Assembly (NCBI RefSeq): GCF_027111255.2
Contig: NZ_CP114285.2
Span: 3,224,001 to 3,288,000 of the forward strand
Source of the DNA: Flavobacterium flavigenum
GTDB taxonomy: Bacteria; Bacteroidota; Bacteroidia; Flavobacteriales; Flavobacteriaceae
Reading direction: 5' to 3'
Length of the DNA stretch: 64,000 nucleotides
Both the position numbers and the translations under genes were made by a program. The notes under the pieces were generated by a model. It did not search any database and had not been told where the DNA came from. It saw nothing but the letters and a program-made list of their open reading frames with translations. Position 1 is the stretch's first letter. Every line of letters begins with the position of its first letter. This document shows, piece by piece, positions 51,485 to 60,745 of the stretch.

Positions 51485-54322
51485 TTATAAACTGATTGTC
51501 AGGTTTACGAAATAAGTTCTCCCATAGCCATAAAAATATTTTGGCGCGAAAGAAGGCGTTCCGCTGGAGACATCCTGATTCAATTCTCTAAAATTTGAAT
51601 TTCTTGCCTGTTCAAATCCGCCTGTTTTATACTTAAAATCAAGGACATTATTAATGCTGGCAAAAAGCCCTATTGTAGTCTTATAAATACGCCAGGATTT
51701 TCCGCCGGTCATATTTAAGAGCGATACCGGGTTTAATTTTTCCTGTTTAAGCAGCGTTTTGGTTCGTTCTTCTGAAGCTTCCGGAAAATTGAAACCACTT
51801 GCCGGATTGATATAAAATCGTGATGTTCTTGTAATTGGAGAAACATCGATGTAACGGTCTGTGATGTAATTAATATTAGCAGAAAACCACCAGAATTTAG
51901 GATCATGATATTCCATTCCCAATGAAAATGCCTGCTGTGGCATTCCGGATTGCTTGTAATTTTTGAGTAATGATTGGCCAAAATCAAAAGTTGTTTCCGC
52001 ATCAGCAATGGCCGCATTTGCATCGTTGGTGATAGAAACATTTGGATTGCTGTTATAAATGTAACTTCCGTAAGCAGCTGAAAAGACAGTTTTAAGAGTA
52101 GACGAAACTGGATATTCCAGACTTAACTCAGCACCAATGTTTTTCTTGTCTAAGTTGGTTAATGTTTGACTTACAAAGGCATCCGTATTATCATAGCCGG
52201 CTCCATCGTCAAATATTCCTTCTGCATAAAAGAAGGATGTTTTTGTTGTATTTTTTATCAAGGCATAATAACCGGAAATACGCATTTTAAGTTTTGGTGA
52301 GTGGTAAACATAATTGATATCAGCACTGCTTAAGGTTTCATTTTCGATTCCGTTTACAATTGAATTGTTTAGCCTTGAATTAGAAAAAGTATTTCGGAGG
52401 GAAGGTGCTTTGGTTTGATACATTCCACTAAAAAACAACCATTGCTTTCCTGAAATTTTATAGTTAAGTCCGCCTTTGAATCCGAAATTTTCAAAATTTA
52501 CTTTTTGGCTTTTGCCAAATGAACTTTCCGGATAAATACCATTTTGATACAAACCTTCTCTCTGGTATTTTGAAGTAGAAAATGAATTTCCCAGATAAAA
52601 GTCTACTTTTTTATACACAAATCTAAACTGCGTAAAAGCTTCTACTGTGGTAGCATAAAAATTAAAATTATAACCATAACGATCACCTGTTTTTACCTGG
52701 CGATCCGGGTTTTTTAAATCCGACTGCGACTGATCTCCTTTATAAAATGAATCAATATCGTCAAAGTAGGCACCGCCTAATAAATCCAGCAGATTCTGAA
52801 AATTGTGTGATTTTAGATTCTTAAAAAGTATTCCGCCGCTAAAAAATATATTTTCTGAAAGCTGCGCGTTGAGGTTTGAATTTAAAGCTAATGTTTTGTC
52901 ATCGGTTCTGTCTTCATACAAAACATAATTACTTTTTGAAGGTTCGTATCCTGTAATGCTTCCTTCAGAATTGGTTATAGGTTTCTGATTCGCTCTGTAC
53001 ATTGAATCCCAGTTGATTTGCGAATTTTGTGAAAATAATGTTTTGCTTATTACTGCATTTTCATAATCAGGAGTAAATGCTCCTGAAAATTCTCCCTTGT
53101 CAGCCGAATAAAGGGAGGTAAAATAACTCGGCAATTTTCTGTAATAAGTGGGGTCAGGACTGTCTGCGTTTTGAAAATCAATATTGCTGTTACCCACTTT
53201 TCCAAATTGGTACATAATGGAAGATGTGAGGTTAGTATGGTCATTAATTTTAAAATAATGATTGAGCATGAGCAAAGGTTCTTCGACGTTTTTTACTCTT
53301 GCATTTCGTTTTTCGCCACTTTGATATCCCCAATACGAGTTGTATTGCTCCGATTTTAAATTAATAATTTCATCAGTATTTGGCGAATTTTTTCCACGTG
53401 CATTTGGTGTAAAAAAACCGGTAAAATTTAAAGAATGTTTCGGATTTAATTTTTTCTCAATACTTATAAAAAAAGAGTTCGCATTATAATTTGTTCCTTC
53501 AAAATAACCTTCGTCAGCCCAGCGTTTTCCAACCGAAAAAACATAAGCCCAGCCGGAAGATTGCATGCCCGAAGCATAAGTAATCATGGTTCTCCAGTTG
53601 TAATTGGTATTGGTTCCTGAAAAAGACATCCGGATTCCCTTTCTATAGGCTGATGCCTGGGTGAAGATTTGCTGTGTGCCTAAAATCCCTCCAAAAGTAT
53701 AGTCAGAAGGAGCAGGGCCAATGGTAAATTCCTGATTTCTGAGAACATCATTTAATCCTCCCCAATTATTCCACTGGGGTCTTCCATCGTAAATTTTATT
53801 CATTTTAACGCCATTAAGCATCATCGTTGCGTTTTCGCTGTCTAATCCGCGGAGGCTAAATCTTGCTTGTCCCCAATTGAATGCTGCTGCCTGCAAAAAA
53901 GCATCTTTTGAAGATTGCAAAAGTCCGGAGGTAGTTTCTGATGAAGTGTTGTCTTCGTTCAGGTCGCTTTCTAAAAGTGAAATAATGGTGGTTTGAAGAT
54001 TTTCGATTTGATCTTCTTCTAATAATAAGATGCCGAGATTTACTTTTTGACCAGCATTCGTATTTACTTTCAGAAGCAGATCCCTGTAACCCTGACTGTG
54101 TATTAAAAGCAGTTGCTCGCCGGGCAATGCAGTATGTAATTCGAAAGTTCCATCATTTTTGGTCAGCTGCATTAAAGCTGAATTTTGGATACTAACGACT
54201 ACATTTTCTAAAGGATTCTGAGTTTTAGAATCCATAACACGCCCTGAAAAAATAGTTTCTTTTTGGGCTGAAGCAATTTTAAAAATAAAAAGGAGTATAA
54301 GAACGAGTAATTTTTTGTGCAT
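51485..54322 (-). CDS. TonB-dependent outer-membrane receptor with carboxypeptidase-like N-domain
   Basis: 945 aa. Signal peptide about 1-19. Residues about 22-100 are a carboxypeptidase-D-like regulatory domain (IFSGRVMDSKTQNPLENVVVSI). A plug follows (FNWGQARFSLRGLDSENATMMLNGVKM), then a barrel with aromatic-edged strands ending in FVNLTISL. It imports a substrate using TonB energy. The partner is the DUF5689 lipoprotein 19 bases downstream. The leader contains two hairpins, the second a likely terminator 16 bases before the start codon, suggesting transcript-level control. Confidence 0.93.
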   Translation of the reverse strand: MHKKLLVLILLFIFKIASAQKETIFSGRVMDSKTQNPLENVVVSIQNSALMQLTKNDGTFELHTALPGEQLLLIHSQGYRDLLLKVNTNAGQKVNLGILLLEEDQIENLQTTIISLLESDLNEDNTSSETTSGLLQSSKDAFLQAAAFNWGQARFSLRGLDSENATMMLNGVKMNKIYDGRPQWNNWGGLNDVLRNQEFTIGPAPSDYTFGGILGTQQIFTQASAYRKGIRMSFSGTNTNYNWRTMITYASGMQSSGWAYVFSVGKRWADEGYFEGTNYNANSFFISIEKKLNPKHSLNFTGFFTPNARGKNSPNTDEIINLKSEQYNSYWGYQSGEKRNARVKNVEEPLLMLNHYFKINDHTNLTSSIMYQFGKVGNSNIDFQNADSPDPTYYRKLPSYFTSLYSADKGEFSGAFTPDYENAVISKTLFSQNSQINWDSMYRANQKPITNSEGSITGYEPSKSNYVLYEDRTDDKTLALNSNLNAQLSENIFFSGGILFKNLKSHNFQNLLDLLGGAYFDDIDSFYKGDQSQSDLKNPDRQVKTGDRYGYNFNFYATTVEAFTQFRFVYKKVDFYLGNSFSTSKYQREGLYQNGIYPESSFGKSQKVNFENFGFKGGLNYKISGKQWLFFSGMYQTKAPSLRNTFSNSRLNNSIVNGIENETLSSADINYVYHSPKLKMRISGYYALIKNTTKTSFFYAEGIFDDGAGYDNTDAFVSQTLTNLDKKNIGAELSLEYPVSSTLKTVFSAAYGSYIYNSNPNVSITNDANAAIADAETTFDFGQSLLKNYKQSGMPQQAFSLGMEYHDPKFWWFSANINYITDRYIDVSPITRTSRFYINPASGFNFPEASEERTKTLLKQEKLNPVSLLNMTGGKSWRIYKTTIGLFASINNVLDFKYKTGGFEQARNSNFRELNQDVSSGTPSFAPKYFYGYGRTYFVNLTISL

Positions 54323-54344
54323 GTAAACCGAATTAATTAAAAAA

Positions 54345-54424
54345 ACCCTCTTCTTTTTTACAAGAAAAGGGTATAAATCTTTTTTGACTGAAACTTTTGA
54401 ATTCAGAAAATTTCAGTCAAAAAA
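54345..54424 (-). promoter_or_regulatory. Hairpin leader and candidate attenuator of the TonB receptor
   Basis: On the minus strand a 14-bp perfect hairpin (54424-54411 with 54393-54380) is followed by a second (ACCCTTTTCTT with AAGAAGAGGGT, one G-U pair) and seven U. The U-run ends 16 bases before the receptor ATG at 54322. A minus -7 box TACCTTTG lies at 54534-54527, so the leader is about 200 nt. These could instead terminate the upstream MFS gene (ends 54624), but then the receptor has no room for a promoter. Confidence 0.5.
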
Positions 54425-54623
54425 ATCAAATTGAGTTTGGAAATGCAAATGTTTGAAAGTAGATAATTAGTGGTATTTCAATTTTCCAAACAAATAATAA
54501 GTTTATATTAGGTCTGAATTATATTACAAAGGTAAAACAAAAAATGTTTTTATTTCTTTTTTCCTATTAAAATATTTCAGAAATCGAAAATATTTTGTGT
54601 AAGCAGTAATTGATAATTTAGAT

Positions 54624-55841
54624 TTACGCCGATACTTTTATTTTCGAAGCCATAAAAGCGATCAAAACGCCAAATATTCCGATAAAGGCAAAGGAAAACT
54701 GAAGTCCGAAGGTTTCTGCAATATATCCAATAACAGGAGGTCCCATAAGAAATCCAAGAAAGCTGACACTTGAAACAATAGTTAGGGCTTCTCCGGCAGA
54801 AACACTCTCATTTTTACCGGCAAGGCTATAAACGGTAGGAACTATAGTAGAAACGCCCAGACCAACAATCATAAAAGCAATTGTACTAGGAATAATATAC
54901 GGAAAGAAAACAGCGGTAAAAAGACCAAGTGAAATCATACAGCCACTAATTTGCATGACCCGTTTCCGGCCAAATTTATTATTCATGGCATCTCCGATAA
55001 ATCTCCCGCTGGCCATCATAATCATAAAGGAAGTGTATCCTAAAATTACCAAGGCACCCGGCGCTTTTACGATATCTTTAAAATAAATACCGCTCCAGTC
55101 AAACATGACACCTTCGCTTGCCATGCTGCAAAAGCCAATTATACCCAGCCATAATAAAGAACTATCGGGTCTGGTAAATAATTTTTTGCCTTCTTTTTTG
55201 GGTTTGATTTTTTCTTTTGCCTTAACTAAAAATTTAAAATTAAAAACAATCATTACTACTACAATAGCAGCAACAATTAAAAAATGCTGATACGGATTTA
55301 GGTGAAGAGACAGCATTCCTAAACCTACCAATGCACCTGTAAATCCTGCAAAACTCCACATGCCATGAAAAGAAGACATGATGTTTTTTTTGAAAAGTGT
55401 TTCGGTGTAAACTCCCTGAGTATTTACGGCAATGTTGGCTAAATTCCCGAATATGCCAAAAGTAAATAATCCCATCGAAAGCTGAAACGCACTTGCAGCC
55501 AGACCTAAATTGGTCAGACTGAAAACGTACATAATTAAAGAGAAAATCAAAATGCGGTGACTCCCAAATTTGGTTACCATTTTTCCCGAAAAAGGCATAA
55601 CGATCAATTGCCCGACAGGAAGTGCAAAAAGCACAGAACCTAATTCGGCTTCACTTAAATGTAAAGCCGTTTTAATATCCGGAATTCTGCTTGCCCAGGT
55701 GGCAAAACTTAAACCCATTCCAAAATAAAGCATGCTAACGGCAAAACGAATTCTTTTTAAATAGGAAGCTTTTGCCTCACGATAGACTTTTTTAATTTTT
55801 CCTTTGGTCTGGAATAAAGCTAATGGATTGAAATCTATCAC
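54624..55841 (-). CDS. MFS transporter
   Basis: 405 aa with about 12 hydrophobic helices. The first conserved helix, MLYFGMGLSFATWASRIPDIK, and the GSVLFALPVGQL loop resemble YbjJ-type sugar or drug-like transporters; the classical motif GRFIGDAMNNKFGRKRV occurs mid-protein. A cytoplasmic N-terminal tail of about 30 residues (KGKIKKVYREAKASYLKR) is unusual. The substrate is unknown. It lies alone upstream of the TonB receptor. Confidence 0.85.
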   Translation of the reverse strand: MIDFNPLALFQTKGKIKKVYREAKASYLKRIRFAVSMLYFGMGLSFATWASRIPDIKTALHLSEAELGSVLFALPVGQLIVMPFSGKMVTKFGSHRILIFSLIMYVFSLTNLGLAASAFQLSMGLFTFGIFGNLANIAVNTQGVYTETLFKKNIMSSFHGMWSFAGFTGALVGLGMLSLHLNPYQHFLIVAAIVVVMIVFNFKFLVKAKEKIKPKKEGKKLFTRPDSSLLWLGIIGFCSMASEGVMFDWSGIYFKDIVKAPGALVILGYTSFMIMMASGRFIGDAMNNKFGRKRVMQISGCMISLGLFTAVFFPYIIPSTIAFMIVGLGVSTIVPTVYSLAGKNESVSAGEALTIVSSVSFLGFLMGPPVIGYIAETFGLQFSFAFIGIFGVLIAFMASKIKVSA

Positions 55842-55952
55842 AGAAATGCATTTTAAATTTGAAGATACAAAGGTATAGAATTCCTATTTTAAAGATAAAG
55901 AACAGCGAATTGTTTATTAAATATACAACGTTATTGTTTATAAATTGTGAAT

Positions 55953-56516
55953 TTAAACACTTAACGCTCCCCGAAAACCTCTTGCCGCATAATATGACTG
56001 GGCACTATTGTGATACACAAATACTGTATTGTAACGAAAATCAGCAAAAAGGGCGCCGCCAAGTTTTCTGATTTCAGCAGGGGTTTTGATCCAGCTTGAC
56101 GTTTTTTCGTCAAATTTTCCAAGCTGCTGTAATGCCCTGTATTGTTCTTCATCGAATAGTTCAATACCCATTATAGCAGCCATGTCAATAACATTATTCT
56201 CAGGCTTATATTCTTTTCTGGATTCCTGGGCTTCGTTATCGTAACAAAGACTTCTCCGTCCTTTTGGACTTTCAGCCGAGCAGTCATAAAAAATATATTC
56301 GTTTGTTTTTTCATCGAAAGAAACCACATCCGGTTCACCTCCGGTTTTCTCCATTTCATTCAGAGACCATAATTTTTCAGGATTGGATTCCAGCTTTATT
56401 TGTACAGTATCCCAATCCAGATTTTGGTGACGGCTTTTGTTTTTTTCAAAACGGTTTTTTAGGGTTTTAAGCAGCTGTTCACGCTCTTCAGGTAACAATT
56501 CTTTTTTGTTTTTCAT
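55953..56516 (-). CDS. DUF4256 family protein
   Basis: 187 aa, full length for the family. Starts LLPEEREQLLKTLKNRFEKNKSRH and contains MEKTGGEPDVV, YDCSAESPKGRRSLCYDNEA, FDEEQYRALQQLGKFDEKTSSW and GGALFADFRYNTVFVYHNSAQSYYAARGFRG, all signatures of DUF4256. No signal peptide. The function is unknown; conserved polar residues near the centre suggest an enzyme. It starts 15 bases after the oxidoreductase at 56532, likely co-transcribed. Confidence 0.9.
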   Translation of the reverse strand: MKNKKELLPEEREQLLKTLKNRFEKNKSRHQNLDWDTVQIKLESNPEKLWSLNEMEKTGGEPDVVSFDEKTNEYIFYDCSAESPKGRRSLCYDNEAQESRKEYKPENNVIDMAAIMGIELFDEEQYRALQQLGKFDEKTSSWIKTPAEIRKLGGALFADFRYNTVFVYHNSAQSYYAARGFRGALSV

Positions 56517-56531
56517 GCCTGGATGTTTGAA

Positions 56532-57572
56532 TTACAAATCAATAACTTTTCTCTGCAGGTTGCTCGCAATTGCGGCTTCAATAACCTGCATTACTTTTAC
56601 GCCATCCTGAGCCGTAACAGGTTCTGGTTTATTATTAGTAATGGCATCATAAACACCATCAAAATATTCAAAATAATTACCCTGAAGTGTTTTGATTTTT
56701 TCGCGGATTGGTTTTCCGTCAATTTCGGTATGCAGGATTCCTTCAAAATCGTCTAATTCTGTTCCCCAGGATTCCCGGTTTGGTTTTTTTCCTATTTTAA
56801 GTTCGTCTTCCTGCACATCACCGCGCTGTTTTAAGAAAGAACCTTTTTTTCCATGAATAGTGTAGGAAGGATGGGCTTCTCTCACAAAATAGCCAGCTTT
56901 TAACCGCACCCTGAAATCTTCATAAATCAATAACAAATCGATCCAGTCATCTACTACTGTATTTTCCCTCGTATAGCGAATATCTGCAAAAACCGATTTT
57001 GGCGAACCAAACAGACAAACAGCCTGATCGATTAAATGCGGACCTAAATCTTTAAGGATTCCGGCTCCGTCGTTTACAGTTTCTTTATGCAGTTTCGGGC
57101 TTAATACCGGATTGTATCTGTCAAAATGAAATTCGGCTTCGACAAGATCTCCTAAAACACCGTCATTGATTACTTTCTGAATCGTTTTAAAATCGCTGTC
57201 CCATCTTCTGTTCTGGAAAACGGCAAGCTTCAAACCTTTTTCTTTAGCGATTTGAGCCAGTTCTTCGGCTTCAGCTGCGGTTGTCGTAAATGCTTTTTCA
57301 ACAACGGCATGTTTCCCTGCCAAAAGTACTTTTTTAGCATATTCAAAATGTGTCCCAACGGGTGTGTTTACAATAACTAAATCCACATCATCGGCTAATA
57401 AGTCATCAATTGAAGGATAACTTTTTACCCCTGGATAATCTTCCTGAATCAGTTTTTTGCTTCTTTCCCAGGAACCTAATAATTCAAAACCGGGATGAAG
57501 ATTCAAAAAAGGAGCGTGAAAAACTTTTCCCGACATTCCGTATGATAAAAGTGCTGTTTTTATTTTTTGCAT
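56532..57572 (-). CDS. Gfo/Idh/MocA-family NAD(P)-dependent oxidoreductase
   Basis: 346 aa. Residues 1-120 are a Rossmann fold (TALLSYGMSGKVFHAPFL, DLVIVNTPVGTHFEYAKKVLLAGKHAVVEKAFTT) with the EKxx motif of the family. The C-terminal domain has DLGPHLIDQAVCLFG and the conserved GAGILKDLGPH catalytic strand. The substrate is probably a sugar or cyclitol; it cannot be fixed from sequence. It resembles YdgJ/YvaA-type enzymes. First of a two-gene unit with DUF4256. Upstream is a nested inverted repeat. Confidence 0.92.
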   Translation of the reverse strand: MQKIKTALLSYGMSGKVFHAPFLNLHPGFELLGSWERSKKLIQEDYPGVKSYPSIDDLLADDVDLVIVNTPVGTHFEYAKKVLLAGKHAVVEKAFTTTAAEAEELAQIAKEKGLKLAVFQNRRWDSDFKTIQKVINDGVLGDLVEAEFHFDRYNPVLSPKLHKETVNDGAGILKDLGPHLIDQAVCLFGSPKSVFADIRYTRENTVVDDWIDLLLIYEDFRVRLKAGYFVREAHPSYTIHGKKGSFLKQRGDVQEDELKIGKKPNRESWGTELDDFEGILHTEIDGKPIREKIKTLQGNYFEYFDGVYDAITNNKPEPVTAQDGVKVMQVIEAAIASNLQRKVIDL

Positions 57573-57591
57573 TTTTGTATATAATTATTTT

Positions 57592-57751
57592 TTGCCACAG
57601 ATTAAAATGATTTGCACAGATTAATTTTTTCTTTCGCCACGAATTACAAAAATTTACACGAATTATATTTTTATTATTTGAAAAAAAATAGGGAAAATTT
57701 GTGTAATTCGGGGCAACAGAAAAATCTTTTTTAATCCATATAATCTGTGGC
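57592..57751. repeat. Nested inverted-repeat element
   Basis: Outer arms GCCACAGATTA (57594-57604) and TAATCTGTGGC (57741-57751) are exact complements. Inside, CGCCACGAATTAC (57635-57647) faces GTAATTCGGGGC near 57703-57714, related to the repeat at 37333-37411. This looks like one element inserted into another of similar type. Confidence 0.65.
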
Positions 57752-57759
57752 TATATTAT

Positions 57760-58830
57760 TTAATTTTTAGCTCTTTCGTATTGTTTTGGCCATTGAACAT
57801 CATTGTTCAATTCTCTCGCAAAATCCAAAGGCATGTTCGGATTTCTGAGTGATTCTCTGGCAAATAAAATCAAATCAGCCTGACCATTATTCAAAATTTC
57901 TTCGGCTTGTTGTGCTTCTGTTATCAAACCAACTGCTCCGGTTAATATGTCGGCTTCTTTTTTTACTTTTTCTGCAAATGGAACCTGATAACCCGGTCCA
58001 AGTGTGATTTTTTGATGAGAAACCAATCCGCCGGATGAAACATCGATTAAATCTACTCCTTTTCCTTTTAATAGTTGCGAAAGCTGTACAGATTCTTCCG
58101 GGTTCCAACCGTCTTCTGCCCAGTCTGTAGCAGAAATTCGAACGAATAAGGGCAAATTTGAAGGCCACTCTGTCTGAACGGCTTCAACGATTTCTAATGT
58201 AAAACGGATTCTGTTTTCGAAACTTCCACCATATTCATCGGTTCTGATATTCGTTAAAGGCGACAAAAACTGATGTAATAAATAACCGTGTGCGGCATGG
58301 ATTTCGAGAACCTGATAACCGGCTTCAACGGCTCTTTTAGCAGCAGCTTTAAAATCAGAAATTACTTTTTGTATTCCGTTTTTATCCAAAGCTTCAGGAA
58401 GAAACGGCTCGTTTTCATGATACGGAACGGCACTTGGCGCAACAGTCTGCCATCCGCCATGAGCGAAATCTAACTTTTTATTTCCTTCCCACGGGGCAGA
58501 AACACTTGCTTTTCTCCCGGCATGCGCCAGTTGAATTCCCGGAATTGAATGCTGAGAAACAATAAACGCATTGATTTGTTTTAGTTTTTCAATATGCTCA
58601 TCTTTCCAGATTCCAAGATCAGAAGGAGAAATTCTTCCGTCAGTCGATACCGCAGTAGCTTCCTGAATAATCAATGCGGCGCCTCCGCTGGCACGGCTTC
58701 CTAAATGAACCAGATGCCAGTCGTTTGCAAATCCGTCAACTGAAGAATACTGGCACATGGGCGAAATGACGATCCTGTTTTTTAAAGTGATGTTTTTTAT
58801 AGTAAGCGGTGAAAATAATAGTGAAGCCAT
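57760..58830 (-). CDS. Old-yellow-enzyme-family NADPH dehydrogenase (YqjM/NamA-like)
   Basis: 356 aa, FMN TIM barrel reducing activated C=C bonds. Shows SPLTIKNITLKNRIVISPMCQYS (N-terminal FMN-binding with the YqjM-class Cys), GSRASGGAALIIQEATAV, the HAAHGYLLHQFLSP motif with paired His, RISATDWAEDGW and the phosphate-binding end LILFARESLRNPN. The MCQYS and HAAHGYL motifs place it in the YqjM/thermophilic-like class. It is likely monocistronic. Confidence 0.94.
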   Translation of the reverse strand: MASLLFSPLTIKNITLKNRIVISPMCQYSSVDGFANDWHLVHLGSRASGGAALIIQEATAVSTDGRISPSDLGIWKDEHIEKLKQINAFIVSQHSIPGIQLAHAGRKASVSAPWEGNKKLDFAHGGWQTVAPSAVPYHENEPFLPEALDKNGIQKVISDFKAAAKRAVEAGYQVLEIHAAHGYLLHQFLSPLTNIRTDEYGGSFENRIRFTLEIVEAVQTEWPSNLPLFVRISATDWAEDGWNPEESVQLSQLLKGKGVDLIDVSSGGLVSHQKITLGPGYQVPFAEKVKKEADILTGAVGLITEAQQAEEILNNGQADLILFARESLRNPNMPLDFARELNNDVQWPKQYERAKN

Positions 58831-58968
58831 AGCGATGTAACTTTTAATGTGTTTGAGCTAGCAATTGGTTAAAGTCATGAAAAAGTAAAGTTAAAGCATC
58901 TTCTTAAAAATAGAAATCCAAATGTTTGTTAATTACAAATATTTTCAACAAAATAGTGCTTTACAGCA

Positions 58969-59601
58969 TTACCTGAAAAGCTTATCTTCTATTTCGGAAA
59001 AATCATCCTTATCAAATTCAGTAATTTTCTTGTCTTTCAGTAGAAAAATTTTATCACACTCTTTATAAAGAATTTCCAAAATATGGGATGAAATAAAGAT
59101 AATGCTTGTATTTGAAATTTCCCTAATATAGTTCATTAATAAATAATTCGATTCTAAATCCAATCCATTAAAAGGTTCGTCTAAGATATAAATCGGAAAT
59201 TTTTTTTGAAAGACGGCATTTAAATAGGTTTTCTTTTTCATTCCTGTAGAAAATCCGCGGATTAACTGCTTTTCCGGGACTTCAAATATTTTATTAAAAA
59301 TGGGTGTATTCAGATCTAACAAATGTGCATAAAAGTCATAAAATTCTTTGGCGGTAAGTTCGTCATAAATTGGAGGTTCCGTTGGCGCCCAGCCAGCATT
59401 TTGAAGTAAAAGTTTTTCATGATTAAGAAAGCAACTTCCTTTAAATTGTTCAAGACCTAAAATGCATTTAAAAAATGTCGTTTTCCCTTGACCATTTTTA
59501 CCAGCCACTCCATAAATTCCAGGCTTTTCAATCTTAATTTTTATATCTTCTAATATAGACACATTGCCGTATTTTTTTTGATCAATTTGAATGGTCAGCA
59601 T
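58969..59601 (-). CDS. ABC transporter ATP-binding protein
   Basis: 210 aa. Walker A GVAGKNGQGKTTFF, Q-loop region WAPTEPPIYDEL, a short signature RGFSTGMKKKTYLNAVF, Walker B PIYILDEPFNGLD and the switch His in FISSHILEIL. It is small and of the export-like CcmA/NatA type. It begins inside the last 20 bases of the membrane-protein gene upstream, so the two form a transporter. Substrate unknown. Confidence 0.92.
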   Translation of the reverse strand: MLTIQIDQKKYGNVSILEDIKIKIEKPGIYGVAGKNGQGKTTFFKCILGLEQFKGSCFLNHEKLLLQNAGWAPTEPPIYDELTAKEFYDFYAHLLDLNTPIFNKIFEVPEKQLIRGFSTGMKKKTYLNAVFQKKFPIYILDEPFNGLDLESNYLLMNYIREISNTSIIFISSHILEILYKECDKIFLLKDKKITEFDKDDFSEIEDKLFR

Positions 59602-60496
59602 ATTTAATGGCTTTTAAATTTTTAATGGCTTTTTTATACATAAAAGGGATTGCTACTAGTGGTATTCCAAACAGAAAAAAGATAGAGGGAACAAATAGTG
59701 CAAAAACAATTTGGTGAGTTAAATTATTATGGAAATGTATATATTTTAAAATTATGTTTAGAGCCGGAGGGATAAAAACGATTCCGAATAACAGCAACTG
59801 CTCCCATTGCTGTAAGAAACAAAGCACTATAAAAACTGGAATTATAATATAAAAGGTATTGATTATTTGGTTCTTTAATTGGAACCATAAATATTTTTCG
59901 GCTTTAAAAGGATTACGTTTTATTTCTTCTGTTTTTTCTCTCTCAAAAGAGGGCAGACAACCAATTAGAGCTAAAATCAGTATAACAAAATAAATTAGAT
60001 TTTCATTTTCATATTCAGATGCAGCATAAATTAAGAACGCTAAAAATGGAAATAGATAGATTAATTTGTATTGCCTGAAACAGATGTGCCAATAGACATT
60101 AAATAAATGAAAAGGATATCGAATGGTTTTAGAATTTGATTTTGGTGTGTGTATTAAAAGGATATTGAATATAAAAATAGCCGCAATGAGCAGGAATTCT
60201 TTTTTGAATAATAAAACCAAATGAAATGGGAGGGAATAAATGAGGTATTCTAAAAATATTATGACCTTGTAATTTTTCTTCAATTTCAGAATTTCGATAT
60301 CAGATCTTTGCAAATGATAACCGACAATATCAAAAAAAAATAATAAAATATAATTTTGGAAGTATGTATAGTTTTTAAAAACAATGAAAGCTGTAGTAAA
60401 ATAAAGCAGTATAATTAAAAATATGGCAATATTGTCATCTTTAGAAACAAGTTTTCTAAAACGAATAATAAATAAATACTGTAAAATTTTTATCAA
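59582..60496 (-). CDS. Integral membrane protein, probable ABC permease
   Basis: 304 aa with about eight hydrophobic helices (IFLIILLYFTTAFIVF, FLLIAAIFIFNILLIH, LIYLFPFLAFLIYAA, IYFVILILALIGCLPS, FYIIIPVFIVLCFL, LFGIVFIPPALNIIL, IVFALFVPSIFFLFGIPLV). No known signature. Its coupling to the ATPase (20-base overlap) identifies it as the membrane partner. The family is not recognised by name; small single-operon exporters of this sort often act in toxin or peptide defence, which is speculation here. Confidence 0.75.
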   Translation of the reverse strand: MIKILQYLFIIRFRKLVSKDDNIAIFLIILLYFTTAFIVFKNYTYFQNYILLFFFDIVGYHLQRSDIEILKLKKNYKVIIFLEYLIYSLPFHLVLLFKKEFLLIAAIFIFNILLIHTPKSNSKTIRYPFHLFNVYWHICFRQYKLIYLFPFLAFLIYAASEYENENLIYFVILILALIGCLPSFEREKTEEIKRNPFKAEKYLWFQLKNQIINTFYIIIPVFIVLCFLQQWEQLLLFGIVFIPPALNIILKYIHFHNNLTHQIVFALFVPSIFFLFGIPLVAIPFMYKKAIKNLKAIKYADHSN

Positions 60497-60708
60497 TGCT
60501 CTTAGGGTTTATAGTTTCACAAATATTTGTAATGTAAAATAGTTGTAATTCAGTATAAATAACCTTACTACATATTTGTAACATAAAATGGCAATACGTT
60601 ACTAATAAAAATAATCTAAAATTTAAAATATTAAGACAACAGCAATTATTAACAAACATTTAAAGCCTTATGTATTATATTGCGCTCTCAAATTAAAATA
60701 GAAAACGT

Positions 60709-60716
60709 TACTTTTG
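60709..60716 (+). promoter_or_regulatory. rseP -7 box
   Basis: TACTTTTG fits TAnnTTTG and lies 29 bases before the rseP ATG. The only TTG upstream (60680-60682) is 26 bases away, longer than ideal. The remaining 60497-60700 gap is AT-rich with no other signal seen. Confidence 0.45.
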
Positions 60717-60745
60717 TGCGTTAAATTACGAACTAAAATTACAAA

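Noticed and set aside
60456..60659. 67-aa minus-strand frame upstream of the permease
   Set aside because: No start context or family pattern; low-complexity AT-rich leader sequence.
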